Under the pieces are notes generated by a model. That model made no database searches. It saw only the letters and a list, made by a program, of their open reading frames with translations, and was not told the origin of the DNA. Shown piece after piece: positions 1 through 6,779 of a DNA stretch of 64,000 nucleotides (within the stretch, counting starts at the first letter, position 1; every line of letters begins with the position of its first letter). A program made the position numbers and the translations under genes. Origin of the DNA: Catenibacterium sp. co_0103 (lineage in GTDB: Bacteria; Bacillota_I; Bacilli_A; Erysipelotrichales; Coprobacillaceae); assembly GCF_004168205.1 (NCBI RefSeq), contig NZ_RCYB01000003.1, positions 1 through 64,000 on the forward strand, read 5' to 3'.

Positions 1-251
1 AAATCAGAACTAAAATTAATTCCTTTTCTTGATTTAACGAATACTCTGGAGTCAATCAGAAATGAATTATCATATAAATCAACGCATAATCGCCGAGAAC
101 GCCCAATTCACGGGCATCGCGGCGGGTCAAGGGGTCGGTTTTACTACCGGATTACTACATTTGAGGAAAGGCCTTGGGATGCGAGAGACCCCCATAAGAC
201 CACATTCATGGCATTGTCGTATGCAATCGGACTATCAATATGACTGAATTA

Positions 252-296
252 GAAAGAGACCCCCGGTGTGGAGAAGGCACCGGGGGTCTCTTTGTC
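252..296. terminator. Rho-independent terminator, bidirectional
   Basis: A perfect 13-bp stem (256-268 with 278-290) with a 9-nt loop is followed by TTTGT on the plus strand and by a T-rich tract on the minus strand. It lies beyond the end of the minus-strand replication genes and could serve either strand. In the first 250 bases I see no recognisable gene, only a weak 61-codon reading frame. Confidence 0.85.
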
Positions 297-386
297 CCGA
301 GATGGAAGGAATCTTGGGCGGGTTGCGGAATGGATGACTGCGATTAAGATACGAAGTGCCATTCACGGAGGACGATAAGAAGTATA

Positions 387-1238
387 TCACAAACCGAGTC
401 GCTGTCGCATCGCCTTTCGCATGTCGGCCTTCTTTCCAGCACGGCGGTTATCGCCGGTGAACTCGATGGGATAGCAGCGCTCCAAGATGCGGTCGAAGAT
501 GCGGTTCCAAGATTCGTCGCTGGAATCGTTGAATCGAGCTGGGTCGAGATTGGTCGTGATGACCATCGGTTTGCCGGACTTGTAACGACCGTCGATGATG
601 GCGTAGACATGTTCCATCATGTAACTCGTGTTTCTCTGCGCACCCAAGTCCTCGATGAGCAGAAGGTCGTAGGAGAGGATGCGTTCGAGGTTCTGTTGCC
701 TTTTCTCGAACGAGGACTCCATGAGGTTCACGATGTATCGGACATCCGTCTGGAAGGCGGTGAACCCGAGGTCGATGACGCGATTCGCTATCGCCGAGGA
801 CATGAACGACTTTCCCGTGCCCACGTCCCCAAGCAGGAGAAGTCCGTATGGGTCGCTTGGATTGAACGTCGCGGCGTATCGTTCGCATATTGATGAGGTC
901 TTCGGGGTCTTGCCGTCATCGCGTTCGAAAGTGCAGTTGCGGTAGAAGCCGCTGGTGTGGAAACACGCGTCGCGACGCGCGTCCAATATCGCGTTGCGCT
1001 GCATCACCCGTATTTGGGCGATGCGCTCCTCCTCCTCTCGCTTCATGCACTCGCAGGGGACGGATGCGAGGCCGAACCCGCCGCCCGCGATGTCTGGACG
1101 AGGGTATTTCTTCTGTTTGGGCATTCCGCACTTCCCGCAGATGAGGATGCCTTTTTCATCGAGGTAATCGCCATCGGATTTTTCAACGCAAGGCTCGGGG
1201 GTCGGCATCTGCCCCATCATCTCGCTCAGTTTTTCCAT
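387..1238 (-). CDS. DnaC-like replicative helicase loader (AAA+ ATPase)
   Basis: This looks like a DnaC/IstB-type AAA+ protein that would load the replicative helicase at the element's origin. An N-terminal cysteine cluster (CGKCG, then CECMK) suggests a zinc finger. The Walker A is GDVGTGKS and the Walker B is LLLIEDLG, with arginine-rich RIFDRILERCYP near the C-terminus. A GTG at 1247 lies only 1 nt after AAAGGA, so I prefer the ATG at 1238 (about 283 residues). It is the last gene of a minus-strand operon after the initiator-like gene, the usual initiator-loader pairing. A degenerate paralogue lies at 2232-2684. The family call is firm; its role in element replication is inferred from context. 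Confidence 0.85.
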   Translation of the reverse strand: MEKLSEMMGQMPTPEPCVEKSDGDYLDEKGILICGKCGMPKQKKYPRPDIAGGGFGLASVPCECMKREEEERIAQIRVMQRNAILDARRDACFHTSGFYRNCTFERDDGKTPKTSSICERYAATFNPSDPYGLLLLGDVGTGKSFMSSAIANRVIDLGFTAFQTDVRYIVNLMESSFEKRQQNLERILSYDLLLIEDLGAQRNTSYMMEHVYAIIDGRYKSGKPMVITTNLDPARFNDSSDESWNRIFDRILERCYPIEFTGDNRRAGKKADMRKAMRQRLGL

Positions 1239-1370
1239 CAGTCTCACATCCTTTCACGTCACACGTCAATGAGAGGCGATTTGCGGGCGGTTTAGCGTCT
1301 TATTTGCTATCCGAACTCGCGTGTTGGCGTCAAAACGCCTTATATGCGGTCTCGTTGCCGTCTGGATGGA

Positions 1371-2201
1371 TTAGTACGCACCGTCAAAGAGCATTTCCTG
1401 AGCCGTCAGGTAATCGACGTTGTGCTTCTCCATAATCTCCTCCGGTGTCATCTTCTTGCGCGGTGTAGAAGAAGAGGATTGCGCCGCCCGAGGGGATGTC
1501 TTGCCCGCGCTCACGCGCTCGGCGTCGCGACGCGCCCAGTTGCGGATGGTGGCGAGATGGTTCTTGTAGGTCTTTCCGGTACTCGCCATGTAGGTGCTGA
1601 GACGTTCGATGCGCTCTTGCCAGTCTGCGGGAAAGTCCGCCTTGAGTTTTGAGAGGTCGGCGTCAGTCAATTTCACGTTCACGTACTCGCCGTAGGCGCG
1701 TTTCACATCTGGTTTGACATCTGATGTTTCAGCAATGGTTTTACCATCTGGTTTTCCATCTGGTATAGGTTCGTCGTTTTCAACATTTCGATTTGATGCG
1801 GATGACAAATCGAGTTGAGGAATCTGACAAATCGAGTTGAGGTTTTCTTTACTCTCCATTTGAGGTTTTTCACAAATGGAGTTGAGCTGGGAAAACATGA
1901 GTTTGGCTTTGTCTGAAAGCGCGTACCACTTGGTTCTGTCATATGAGCTTTTGTTGTAGTTACCGGTGATGATAAGGCCGTTCTCCTCAAGCGTCTTCAA
2001 GGCCGTGCGAATTGCGAATGGCTTCATGTAGGGGAACAGTTTCTCGAAGGCCTTCATGCTGTTGTACGTCCAGTAGCGACCGTCATGGAAGTTCGTGCCG
2101 TTGGCCTCGTTGTGAATCACCCAGAAACGTATGTTGTTGAGGATGATGGCCTCGTTCAGGCCATATGCCTCGGCGATTTCGATGTCAAACTGATGTTGCA
2201 T
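1371..2201 (-). CDS. Replication initiator-like winged-helix protein
   Basis: The N-terminus (about residues 1-110) has the form of a winged-helix replisome-organiser protein found in phages and mobile elements: a start like MQHQFDIEIAEAYGLNEAII, then WTYNSMKAFEKLFPY and a TALKTLEENGLI wing-helix. The middle is low-complexity and repetitive, with LNSIC occurring twice and PDGKPDGK. The C-terminal part resembles a DnaD-like tail. The start is well supported by AGGAGG 8 nt upstream. It precedes the DnaC-like loader, and the repeated DNA inside the gene (1706-1887) looks like iterons. It could therefore both encode the initiator and contain the origin, as in lambdoid O genes; that part is inference. 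Confidence 0.72.
   Translation of the reverse strand: MQHQFDIEIAEAYGLNEAIILNNIRFWVIHNEANGTNFHDGRYWTYNSMKAFEKLFPYMKPFAIRTALKTLEENGLIITGNYNKSSYDRTKWYALSDKAKLMFSQLNSICEKPQMESKENLNSICQIPQLDLSSASNRNVENDEPIPDGKPDGKTIAETSDVKPDVKRAYGEYVNVKLTDADLSKLKADFPADWQERIERLSTYMASTGKTYKNHLATIRNWARRDAERVSAGKTSPRAAQSSSSTPRKKMTPEEIMEKHNVDYLTAQEMLFDGAY
1706..1887. repeat. Iteron-like repeats inside the initiator gene; candidate origin of replication
   Basis: The 17-mer GACAAATCGAGTTGAGG occurs exactly at 1804-1820 and 1826-1842. A diverged copy lies at 1871-1887, so spacing is about one and two helical-repeat units (22 and 45 bp). Next to it, CATCTG-type repeats (CATCTGGTTT and variants) occur at about 1706, 1718, 1745 and 1757. 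The stretch is clearly more AT-rich than its surroundings. Confidence 0.5.
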
Positions 2202-2231
2202 GTCGGTGTCCTCCTATTTCAGATTCGCTTT

Positions 2232-2684
2232 CTAGGCGATGGGATAGCAGCGCTCCAAAATGCGGTCGAGGATGCGCTGTTGCTGTTCTTGGAGAGCGTC
2301 GCGAAGGCTCATCGGGTCGTGGTCGATGGTGACGACCATGGGCTTGCCGGACTTGTAACGACCGTCGATGACGGCGTAGATGTGTTCCACCATGTAGACA
2401 TCGGAACTGCTGTCGAGCAGCGCATCCAAGCGCTCGATGATGAGCAGGTCGCAGGATAGGAGCCGTTTGTATTCGCGAGACGATTTACCGGAAGGCATCT
2501 GCAAGTTCTTGCAGATGGTAAGGGAATCTGCTTGAACGATGGAGGACCCGAGATGGGAGACTACTTTGGTTATCGTCGAGACGCATTCGGCGGTGGAGTC
2601 AGCTGCGCAGTGAAGGAGCAGACCGTATTTATCATTCGAGTCGAAGGTCGCCGCGTAGCGCTCGCAGATGGAGAGGGCTTTCAT
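2232..2684 (-). CDS. Degenerate DnaC-like paralogue lacking Walker A
   Basis: This 150-residue protein aligns with the DnaC-like protein at 387-1238. Both have SICERYAATF near the start of the ATPase core and share AIIDGRYKSGKPMV-type and RILERCYPI segments. The phosphate-binding loop GDVGTGKS is replaced by an unrelated sequence (HCAADSTAECVS), and the Walker B acidic pair ED becomes ER. The N-terminal zinc-finger region and C-terminal tail are absent. The start is the ATG at 2684, 8 nt after GGAGG; an in-frame TTG at 2699 overlaps that ribosome site. It should not hydrolyse ATP. It may be a decaying copy or a subunit that mixes into or inhibits loader rings. Confidence 0.65.
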   Translation of the reverse strand: MKALSICERYAATFDSNDKYGLLLHCAADSTAECVSTITKVVSHLGSSIVQADSLTICKNLQMPSGKSSREYKRLLSCDLLIIERLDALLDSSSDVYMVEHIYAVIDGRYKSGKPMVVTIDHDPMSLRDALQEQQQRILDRILERCYPIA

Positions 2685-2704
2685 TTCATTTGCCTCCAAA
2701 GAAC

Positions 2705-2744
2705 AAATCCCCCCATGGCAGTAGCGGATGCCATGGGGGGATTT
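2705..2744 (-). terminator. Rho-independent terminator after the 55-residue Cys protein
   Basis: A perfect 16-bp stem (2705-2720 with 2729-2744) with an 8-nt loop is followed on the minus strand by a T-rich tract. It sits just after the stop of 2749-2916 and just before the ribosome site of the degenerate DnaC gene, so it separates the two or acts as an attenuator. Confidence 0.85.
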
Positions 2745-2748
2745 CTAT

Positions 2749-2916
2749 CTATTTCCCACTCAAAGATGAGCAGAGAAAACTAAGTTGTCCGGTTCCGCTA
2801 CAAACCTTGATGCAGATGATACACCATTCGGCGATGGGATGCACGCTGTATGGCGGCTCCATATATTCACCATGTTTGTAGTAAGATAGTCTCCTACAAT
2901 ACTTGCAATATGACAT
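2749..2916 (-). CDS. Small Cys-rich (zinc-ribbon-like) protein
   Basis: A 55-residue reading frame with two CxxC pairs, CKYC near the N-terminus and CIIC in the middle, plus a further Cys, suggests a small metal-binding or redox-active protein. The start chosen is the ATG at 2916, preceded by GGAG 6 nt away; the longer frame from GTG lacks a ribosome site. A strong terminator follows directly, which supports a real transcription unit. I do not recognise a family. Confidence 0.5.
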   Translation of the reverse strand: MSYCKYCRRLSYYKHGEYMEPPYSVHPIAEWCIICIKVCSGTGQLSFLCSSLSGK

Positions 2917-3088
2917 ATCGCTCTCCACGTATCCTTCACACACCCATTTAATTATTTATAGGGACACGCGCGAGGGGTAGCCGAGTGCCAAATCGGTCGG
3001 GAATGTGAAATGTGGGTGCCGAAAGCGCCGAGGTGTCGTATCATCGAGTCAGTCCTTTCTGCTTGATGAGTTGCAGCAGAGACGGGAG

Positions 3089-3128
3089 ACCCGCAGGGGG
3101 AGGCATCTGCCATCCGCTGCGGGTTTTT
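3089..3128 (+). terminator. Plus-strand terminator-like hairpin with no plus-strand gene upstream
   Basis: ACCCGCAG (3089-3096) pairs with CTGCGGGT (3117-3124) and is followed by TTTTT, the right orientation for plus-strand transcription. No plus-strand gene precedes it, so it may end a small RNA starting somewhere in 2945-3060, or catch antisense transcription. The 2917-3140 interval holds nothing else I can support. Confidence 0.45.
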
Positions 3129-3140
3129 CCCTTTTGCGGC

Positions 3141-3548
3141 CTACCAGTCCGCCTGCTTCTCATCCTCGGCCATGTCGATGGTTTCCGGCATCTCGGTCAC
3201 ATCCTCGACCGCATCTGGTTTCCCTGTGCGCTTCGGCTTCGAGGAGCGCTTGAATGCGTCAAGCACCTCCTTCGCCTCCATGGGCGTGCGCGTGTCGGTA
3301 ACCGCCATGAGCCGGATGTCCTCGGCGTTGTCGGCGAGCCAGCCTTGCAGCCCTTCGAGGTCGATGGCGGTCCAATCCGCGCCGAGGGTCTTGAGCACGG
3401 TTTCGCCGATAGCCGCGAGGGTCGCGGCTTTCCACTTCCTCGCCTGCTCGCGCTCCTTGGCGGCGGCTACCTTCCGCTGCTCCTTGAGCGCTGCGGCCTG
3501 CCGTTTCAACTCATCGAGCTTCCCGTCGATTTCAGATACCGTTGGCAT
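3141..3548 (-). CDS. Coiled-coil accessory protein (possibly relaxosome-type)
   Basis: A 135-residue protein. The first 60 residues form a charged coiled coil rich in Lys, Arg, Glu and Ala (KRQAAALKEQRKVAAAKERE). It is followed by AATLAAIGETVLKTLG and a segment with DWTAIDLEGLQGWL, then a charged disordered tail. The architecture resembles small MobC-like relaxosome accessory proteins of Gram-positive elements, but the similarity is only general. The start is the ATG at 3548, 6 nt after AAAGGA; a start at 3578 would lack a ribosome site. Monocistronic on the minus strand. Confidence 0.5.
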   Translation of the reverse strand: MPTVSEIDGKLDELKRQAAALKEQRKVAAAKEREQARKWKAATLAAIGETVLKTLGADWTAIDLEGLQGWLADNAEDIRLMAVTDTRTPMEAKEVLDAFKRSSKPKRTGKPDAVEDVTEMPETIDMAEDEKQADW

Positions 3549-3607
3549 GTTCAGTCCTTTCCGTCTATTCGCCGACATGAGCCTCCATTATATGCCAGAG
3601 TCGGTTT

Positions 3608-3672
3608 CCCACCCTTCCAACAGCCTGCGGGTCGGGTTGGGAACCCTTCGGCCATTGAAAGCGTGGAAAACC
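3608..3672. repeat. Dispersed palindromic repeat, copy 1
   Basis: A roughly 65-bp element repeated at 47171-47236 with few changes. The outer arms (TCGGTTTCCCAC and GTGGAAAACCGA) are complementary apart from one mismatch. An inner hairpin GGGTT-GGG-AACCC lies between them. The outermost pair changes in both arms between the two copies (T-A here, G-C there), which points to a conserved folded structure. Confidence 0.7.
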
Positions 3673-3700
3673 GACAGAGGTGGTTGCCTTGTTATCATTG

Positions 3701-3718
3701 TAGTATAGTGGTATACTA
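3701..3718 (+). promoter_or_regulatory. Extended -10 promoter overlapping a TAGTATA/TATACTA operator
   Basis: TAGTATA (3701-3707) and TATACTA (3712-3718) form a perfect inverted repeat. It overlaps an extended -10, TG-G-TATACT (3709-3717), about 70 nt upstream of the 3787 start codon. It is one of the family of similar promoter-dyad sites in this window, so a shared repressor is plausible. Confidence 0.6.
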
Positions 3719-3786
3719 GCAATGTTGTTTTATATACGGTATCTGCCGTTTACAGGCAGGTGCCCGTCGGGAGAGGAGTTCAATCC

Positions 3787-4065
3787 ATGGGTTTGAGGGA
3801 CATGTACAGTGCCGGGGACATCATCGAGTACGAGGGGGGCGGTCGCGACTACCTCGTGTCAATCGAGGGTGAGGAGGGCCTGTGGGTGAACGCCTGCAAC
3901 CCGTCGTGGGTCGAGCGCGGGCTTCGCGGCTTCTGCGATGAGTGCCACCCGTTCTTCGCCGACTGCCTGTACGAGGGTGTCGAGGTCGTGGGCCACTTCG
4001 GCGAGGGCACCGTCGAGGATGCCCGCCGATGGTACGGGGAGAACAAGGCCGTGTATCGCGGCTGA
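3787..4065 (+). CDS. Small acidic protein of unknown function
   Basis: A 92-residue, acidic protein with a few Cys residues (FCDECHPFFADC resembles half of a metal site). The start is the ATG at 3787 with AGGAG 8 nt upstream; earlier GTG codons lack a ribosome site. It is the first gene of the plus-strand accessory island, with its own operator-containing promoter and a hairpin downstream. No family recognised. Position and size suggest a cassette gene expressed early after transfer, which is inference. Confidence 0.6.
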   Translation: MGLRDMYSAGDIIEYEGGGRDYLVSIEGEEGLWVNACNPSWVERGLRGFCDECHPFFADCLYEGVEVVGHFGEGTVEDARRWYGENKAVYRG

Positions 4066-4114
4066 ATGTGCTACGATGGTCGGGCCGTCTCCTTTCTTGA
4101 CGGTGGTTGCATGT

Positions 4115-4150
4115 GGGGACCGGGGGATGTTTGATGCCCTCGGTCCCCTT
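4115..4150 (+). terminator. Hairpin between small genes, weak terminator
   Basis: GGGGACCG (4115-4122) pairs with CGGTCCCC (4141-4148), with additional inner pairing, and is followed by TTGT. It would end the 3787-4065 transcript or attenuate entry into the next gene. Confidence 0.5.
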
Positions 4151-4169
4151 GTCTGATTGGAGTCACATG

Positions 4170-4418
4170 ATGGAGAACCAGAACGACCAAGTGCTCGTGA
4201 CGCGGAAGACGGGACTGACCGGTGCCCAGAAGGCGGGCTACCTGTTCGCCGGTCTGCTCGGCGGCGCGGGATGCGCCATCTTGGCATCCCTGTGCAACAT
4301 CGACGCGCCGTACCGCTCGGATTGCACCAAGTTCGCGCTCATCGGCCTCGGCATCCGAATCGCGCTGTCGGTCATCGGCTACATCGCGATGCTGCCCTTC
4401 ACGGCGATGCTCTACTGA
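4170..4418 (+). CDS. Small two-pass membrane protein
   Basis: An 82-residue protein with a short polar N-terminus and two hydrophobic segments, about residues 20-42 and 52-80 (AGYLFAGLLGGAGCAILASL and ALIGLGIRIALSVIGYIAML). Two adjacent ATG codons (4167 and 4170) follow GGAG; the second has the better spacing. A strong terminator follows at 4438-4479. Its position in the leading region is compatible with an entry-exclusion or envelope role, but no family is recognised. Confidence 0.55.
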   Translation: MENQNDQVLVTRKTGLTGAQKAGYLFAGLLGGAGCAILASLCNIDAPYRSDCTKFALIGLGIRIALSVIGYIAMLPFTAMLY

Positions 4419-4437
4419 TTACCCGATAAAGGCTAGG

Positions 4438-4479
4438 AAAAGACCCTCTCGGCGGCTCGATGCCACGGGAGGGTCTTTT
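4438..4479. terminator. Rho-independent terminator
   Basis: An 11-bp stem (4438-4448 with 4469-4479) in which AAAAGACCCTC pairs with GAGGGTCTTTT. It has a 20-nt loop and an A/T tract on each side. Confidence 0.75.
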
Positions 4480-4494
4480 CATGCCGGGATGATG

Positions 4495-4730
4495 AGAAGG
4501 CAGGGAGAGAGGAGGGAGGGTGACGGCTATGGCAAGGGCGGTGCAGTAGGCGCGGTGATGCGGTTCGCATGGGTGACGGATGGGGGAGGGCAGGGATAGG
4601 GGCAAGCCCCTATGACCCATGTTCTCTGCGGGGGCGGCTTTGTGGAGAGGGCGTGTAGGAATGTAGTTTACTACATTGATAGCATGGTAGGTTGATATAA
4701 TTAAGGCACAGGCAACCGAGAAGAGAGGAA
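4495..4730 (+). repeat. Long dispersed promoter repeat R1
   Basis: About 230 bp shared with 9634-9860 (R2) and 13777-14009 (R3). Conserved blocks are a purine-rich start, GGTTCGCATGGGTGACG, the hairpin ATAGGGGC-AA-GCCCCTAT (4596-4613), CTGCGGGGGCGG, GTGGAGAGGGCGTGTAG, and the promoter-dyad. Each copy ends just before a small monocistronic gene. No coding sequence is apparent in the repeat. Confidence 0.75.
4661..4701 (+). promoter_or_regulatory. Extended -10 promoter with ATGTAGT/ACTACAT operator
   Basis: A perfect 7-bp inverted repeat spaced by 2 nt (4661-4676) lies over the -35 region of an extended -10, TG-A-TATAAT (4693-4701), 35 nt upstream of the next start codon. Confidence 0.7.
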
Positions 4731-4735
4731 ATGAC

Positions 4736-5185
4736 ATGCTGCACACGTTGGAGAAGGGCGAGTACCCGAAGGGGCACCGCTACTGGTCGAACGCGACCGG
4801 TGACCTCAACGCCGCCTTGGAAGACCTTCCCGTGCAACTCAGGCGCGTGCTGGACGAGTTGTGGTCGGACGGCTACGGGGTGGAGTGCTACCTTGTCGAG
4901 TGGAATGGGCGGTACTGCGTCCAGCTCTCCGCCATGTATGACGAGAGCTACGCAGCGGACCTCGGTATGGGCTATCCGGAGCTTGTCGAGCTGGCTCGCG
5001 GACGTGCGGAGGAGTTGGGAGCCGAGCGGCCAGACCTCCATGTGGTGTTCGCGGAGGATGTGGACCAGTGGAAGGCTAACGACCCCTTCACCGAGATTTG
5101 GGTGGTCATGCCGTGGGACGTGGATGCAGACGCCTTCCATGAGGTGTCGGATTGGTTAGATTCCCGTTGCCGTTTCAACGAGTAG
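4736..5185 (+). CDS. Cassette protein of unknown function
   Basis: A 149-residue acidic soluble protein (many Asp and Glu, several Trp) that matches no family I know. It has its own extended -10 promoter and dyad (4661-4701) within repeat R1, GAGGAA upstream of the ATG, and a GGGGCACC/GGTGCCCC terminator after it. This self-contained cassette design recurs through the island. A strongly acidic small protein in a leading region is compatible with an anti-defence or DNA-mimic role, but nothing in the sequence proves it. Confidence 0.65.
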   Translation: MLHTLEKGEYPKGHRYWSNATGDLNAALEDLPVQLRRVLDELWSDGYGVECYLVEWNGRYCVQLSAMYDESYAADLGMGYPELVELARGRAEELGAERPDLHVVFAEDVDQWKANDPFTEIWVVMPWDVDADAFHEVSDWLDSRCRFNE

Positions 5186-5204
5186 CCGGATATGGAAACA
5201 TCAG

Positions 5205-5228
5205 GGGGCACCTCGGCGGTGCCCCTTC
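5205..5228 (+). terminator. GGGGCACC-type terminator
   Basis: GGGGCACC (5205-5212) pairs with GGTGCCCC (5218-5225) across a 5-nt loop, with only a short T tract. The same kind of hairpin ends several neighbouring cassettes. Confidence 0.65.
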
Positions 5229-5260
5229 CCCGTGTGGGACTGGAAGAGAGGGGAACACCT

Positions 5261-5533
5261 ATGCTCGATGCGAGGACGGCGAGAATCTTGGCGAAGGAGA
5301 ACGAGGAGGACATCGAGGCCCGTAGGCGGCGGGAGATGGTCGAGCGCTGCGAGAAGAACATCGAGAAGGCCGTCAATGAAGGCAGACTCGATGCGGTCCT
5401 CTTCGTCGGCGGTCTTGACGATGCCAAGCGGGGAGCGTTGGAGGTCATGCGCGGGCGGGGGTTTGAGATTGGCGAGGAGGTTTGGCGGGAAGGCCTCTTC
5501 AAATACCGAGACGTATATATCGCGCGATGGTGA
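5261..5533 (+). CDS. Small charged cassette protein
   Basis: A 90-residue protein. An N-terminal helical half is rich in Arg and Glu (EARRRREMVERCEKNIEKA). It is followed by AVLFVGGLDDAKRGALEVMRGRGFEI and a beta-strand-like end. The start is the ATG at 5261 after AGAGGGGA; the longer frame from 5192 would run through the preceding terminator. It lies between two GGGCA-type terminators. No family recognised. Confidence 0.55.
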   Translation: MLDARTARILAKENEEDIEARRRREMVERCEKNIEKAVNEGRLDAVLFVGGLDDAKRGALEVMRGRGFEIGEEVWREGLFKYRDVYIARW

Positions 5534-5556
5534 GGGCAGGGCATATACCCAAGCGA

Positions 5557-5584
5557 GGGCATCCGAGTGGGTGCCCTTCTTTAT
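5557..5584 (+). terminator. GGGCATCC/GGGTGCCC terminator
   Basis: An 8-bp stem with one G-T pair (5557-5564 with 5569-5576) and a 4-nt loop is followed by TTCTTTAT. Confidence 0.75.
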
Positions 5585-5607
5585 GATGGATATGTGGATA
5601 CCTGTTT

Positions 5608-5640
5608 TACTACCTATGTAGTATTGTGGTTTGCTACAAT
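5608..5640 (+). promoter_or_regulatory. Extended -10 promoter with TACTAC/GTAGTA operator
   Basis: A 6-bp inverted repeat (5608-5613 and 5618-5623) lies upstream of an extended -10, TG-C-TACAAT (5632-5640). It serves the membrane protein gene at 5677. Confidence 0.65.
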
Positions 5641-5676
5641 ACTATTAACACAAGCCAATGAGGAAGGGATGGGGAC

Positions 5677-5958
5677 ATGGGGAAGATGGACAAGACCGAG
5701 AAGTACACGGTCGCGGGTCTCTGTTTCGGCGGGAGCGGTGTGTTCCTCTGCGAGGATGCCGTTGTCTGCGCACGCGTCTACGGATATTGCGACGGCACGG
5801 TGGTCGAGTTCTGCTTGGGAATCGCCTGCATCGTCATCGCGACCGTCTCGCTCTACATCGCCGGTATGCTTCGAGACCGCCGCATCCAAGCGGAGTTCGC
5901 CCGCCGTCACGCCGAGCGCGAGCGCCGCAGGGCCGAACGGGAGAACCGGGGATGGTGA
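5677..5958 (+). CDS. Small membrane protein with basic tail
   Basis: A 93-residue protein with a hydrophobic N-terminal region (VAGLCFGGSGVFLCEDAVVC) and a clear transmembrane helix (FCLGIACIVIATVSLYIAGML, about residues 45-65). A highly basic, helical cytoplasmic tail rich in Arg and Glu follows. AGGAAGG lies 9 nt before the ATG. It is monocistronic, with its own operator-promoter and a perfect GGGCACCC terminator. Function unknown. Confidence 0.6.
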   Translation: MGKMDKTEKYTVAGLCFGGSGVFLCEDAVVCARVYGYCDGTVVEFCLGIACIVIATVSLYIAGMLRDRRIQAEFARRHAERERRRAERENRGW

Positions 5959-5965
5959 CACCGTG

Positions 5966-5988
5966 GGGCACCCGAGAGGGTGCCCTTT
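5966..5988 (+). terminator. GGGCACCC/GGGTGCCC terminator
   Basis: A perfect 8-bp stem (5966-5973 with 5978-5985) with loop GAGA, followed by TTT. Confidence 0.75.
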
Positions 5989-6005
5989 GGCATGTGGCTC
6001 ATATA

Positions 6006-6023
6006 GATAGATACTAATCTATC
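6006..6023 (+). promoter_or_regulatory. Operator-like dyad upstream of the 6080 gene
   Basis: GATAGAT (6006-6012) and ATCTATC (6017-6023) form a perfect 7-bp inverted repeat with a 4-nt spacer, about 60 nt upstream of the next start codon. The half-site differs from the TAGTA family, and I cannot place a confident -10. Confidence 0.4.
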
Positions 6024-6079
6024 CTGATGGTGTTGTGGTCTGATGTGATAGCACCTAGATAAGAGGTCGGGGAGGGGAT

Positions 6080-6646
6080 ATGCCGGATATGCGCGAAGGC
6101 GGTCTGGGGACTGCCGCCTGTTACCTCACGGTCGAACGGCTCGCCCTGCAAGCCGGGGTGGAAAGCCCCTTCTGGGACGAGGCCTCGCTGCTCATGGGCG
6201 GCTGCGAGGAGCCTTGGTATAAGAAGCCCCTCACGCCCCGCAGACTGCGGTCTTTCCTCAAGCGATACGGCGGGAGCCTTCCTGATGATGCCGGACGGCG
6301 CGGACACGCCGCGTCCGTGTTCTCGGATGTGATGCGTCTGCACGGCATCCCCATGGAGGATGGGGCGGATGACCTAGGTGCGCTCTACGTGAGGCGGGCG
6401 GAATCGGTAGGCATGACCGTGGCCTTCCTCGCCACCGGATGCACCCTCGCCGATATGGCGGCAATCACGGGGGTTTGCGAGGAGGAGGTTGCCGAGCGCA
6501 TCACGCGCACATGGGACGGCGATGCACTGGGTCGGATATACGGACTCGCCCACGCCACGTACCATGACCGCATTGCCGAGACCTTCGCATCATCAGATGA
6601 CCTTGACGAGCCTTGGGGTGATTGGACATGCCCATGTCGGGAATGA
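6080..6646 (+). CDS. Unknown protein with helix-turn-helix-like segment
   Basis: A 188-residue protein with a polar, partly Cys-containing N-terminal half. A C-terminal stretch (TLADMAAITGVCEEEVAERI, about residues 130-150) has the spacing of a helix-turn-helix. GGGGAGGGGAT directly precedes the ATG. It lies in the anti-defence-like island just before the AcrVA2-like gene, although 130 bp separate them. A regulator or an accessory factor are both possible; no specific family recognised. Confidence 0.55.
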   Translation: MPDMREGGLGTAACYLTVERLALQAGVESPFWDEASLLMGGCEEPWYKKPLTPRRLRSFLKRYGGSLPDDAGRRGHAASVFSDVMRLHGIPMEDGADDLGALYVRRAESVGMTVAFLATGCTLADMAAITGVCEEEVAERITRTWDGDALGRIYGLAHATYHDRIAETFASSDDLDEPWGDWTCPCRE

Positions 6647-6779
6647 CGAGGGAACTTCATCCCCTCGGACTCCCCAGAGGCATCGCCCTCCCCGTCGATT
6701 CACGGCTGCGCCATGTCTCGACGGCTCACGCGATGGATAATGAGGGCAAATAGGATTCACGGTTCGAGAGGAGACCGAC

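Noticed and set aside
62-247. 61-codon plus-strand reading frame
   Set aside because: Weak ribosome site, no recognisable features, and AT-rich start; not enough to call a gene.
1804-1887. Possible CRISPR array
   Set aside because: Only three short repeats inside a coding frame, without regular unique spacers.
2945-3060. Possible tRNA (sequence with GGGTAGCCGAGTG)
   Set aside because: No T-loop consensus and no acceptor stem complement.
4596-4613. ATAGGGGC/GCCCCTAT hairpin as a terminator
   Set aside because: No T tract follows and it lies inside the promoter repeat.
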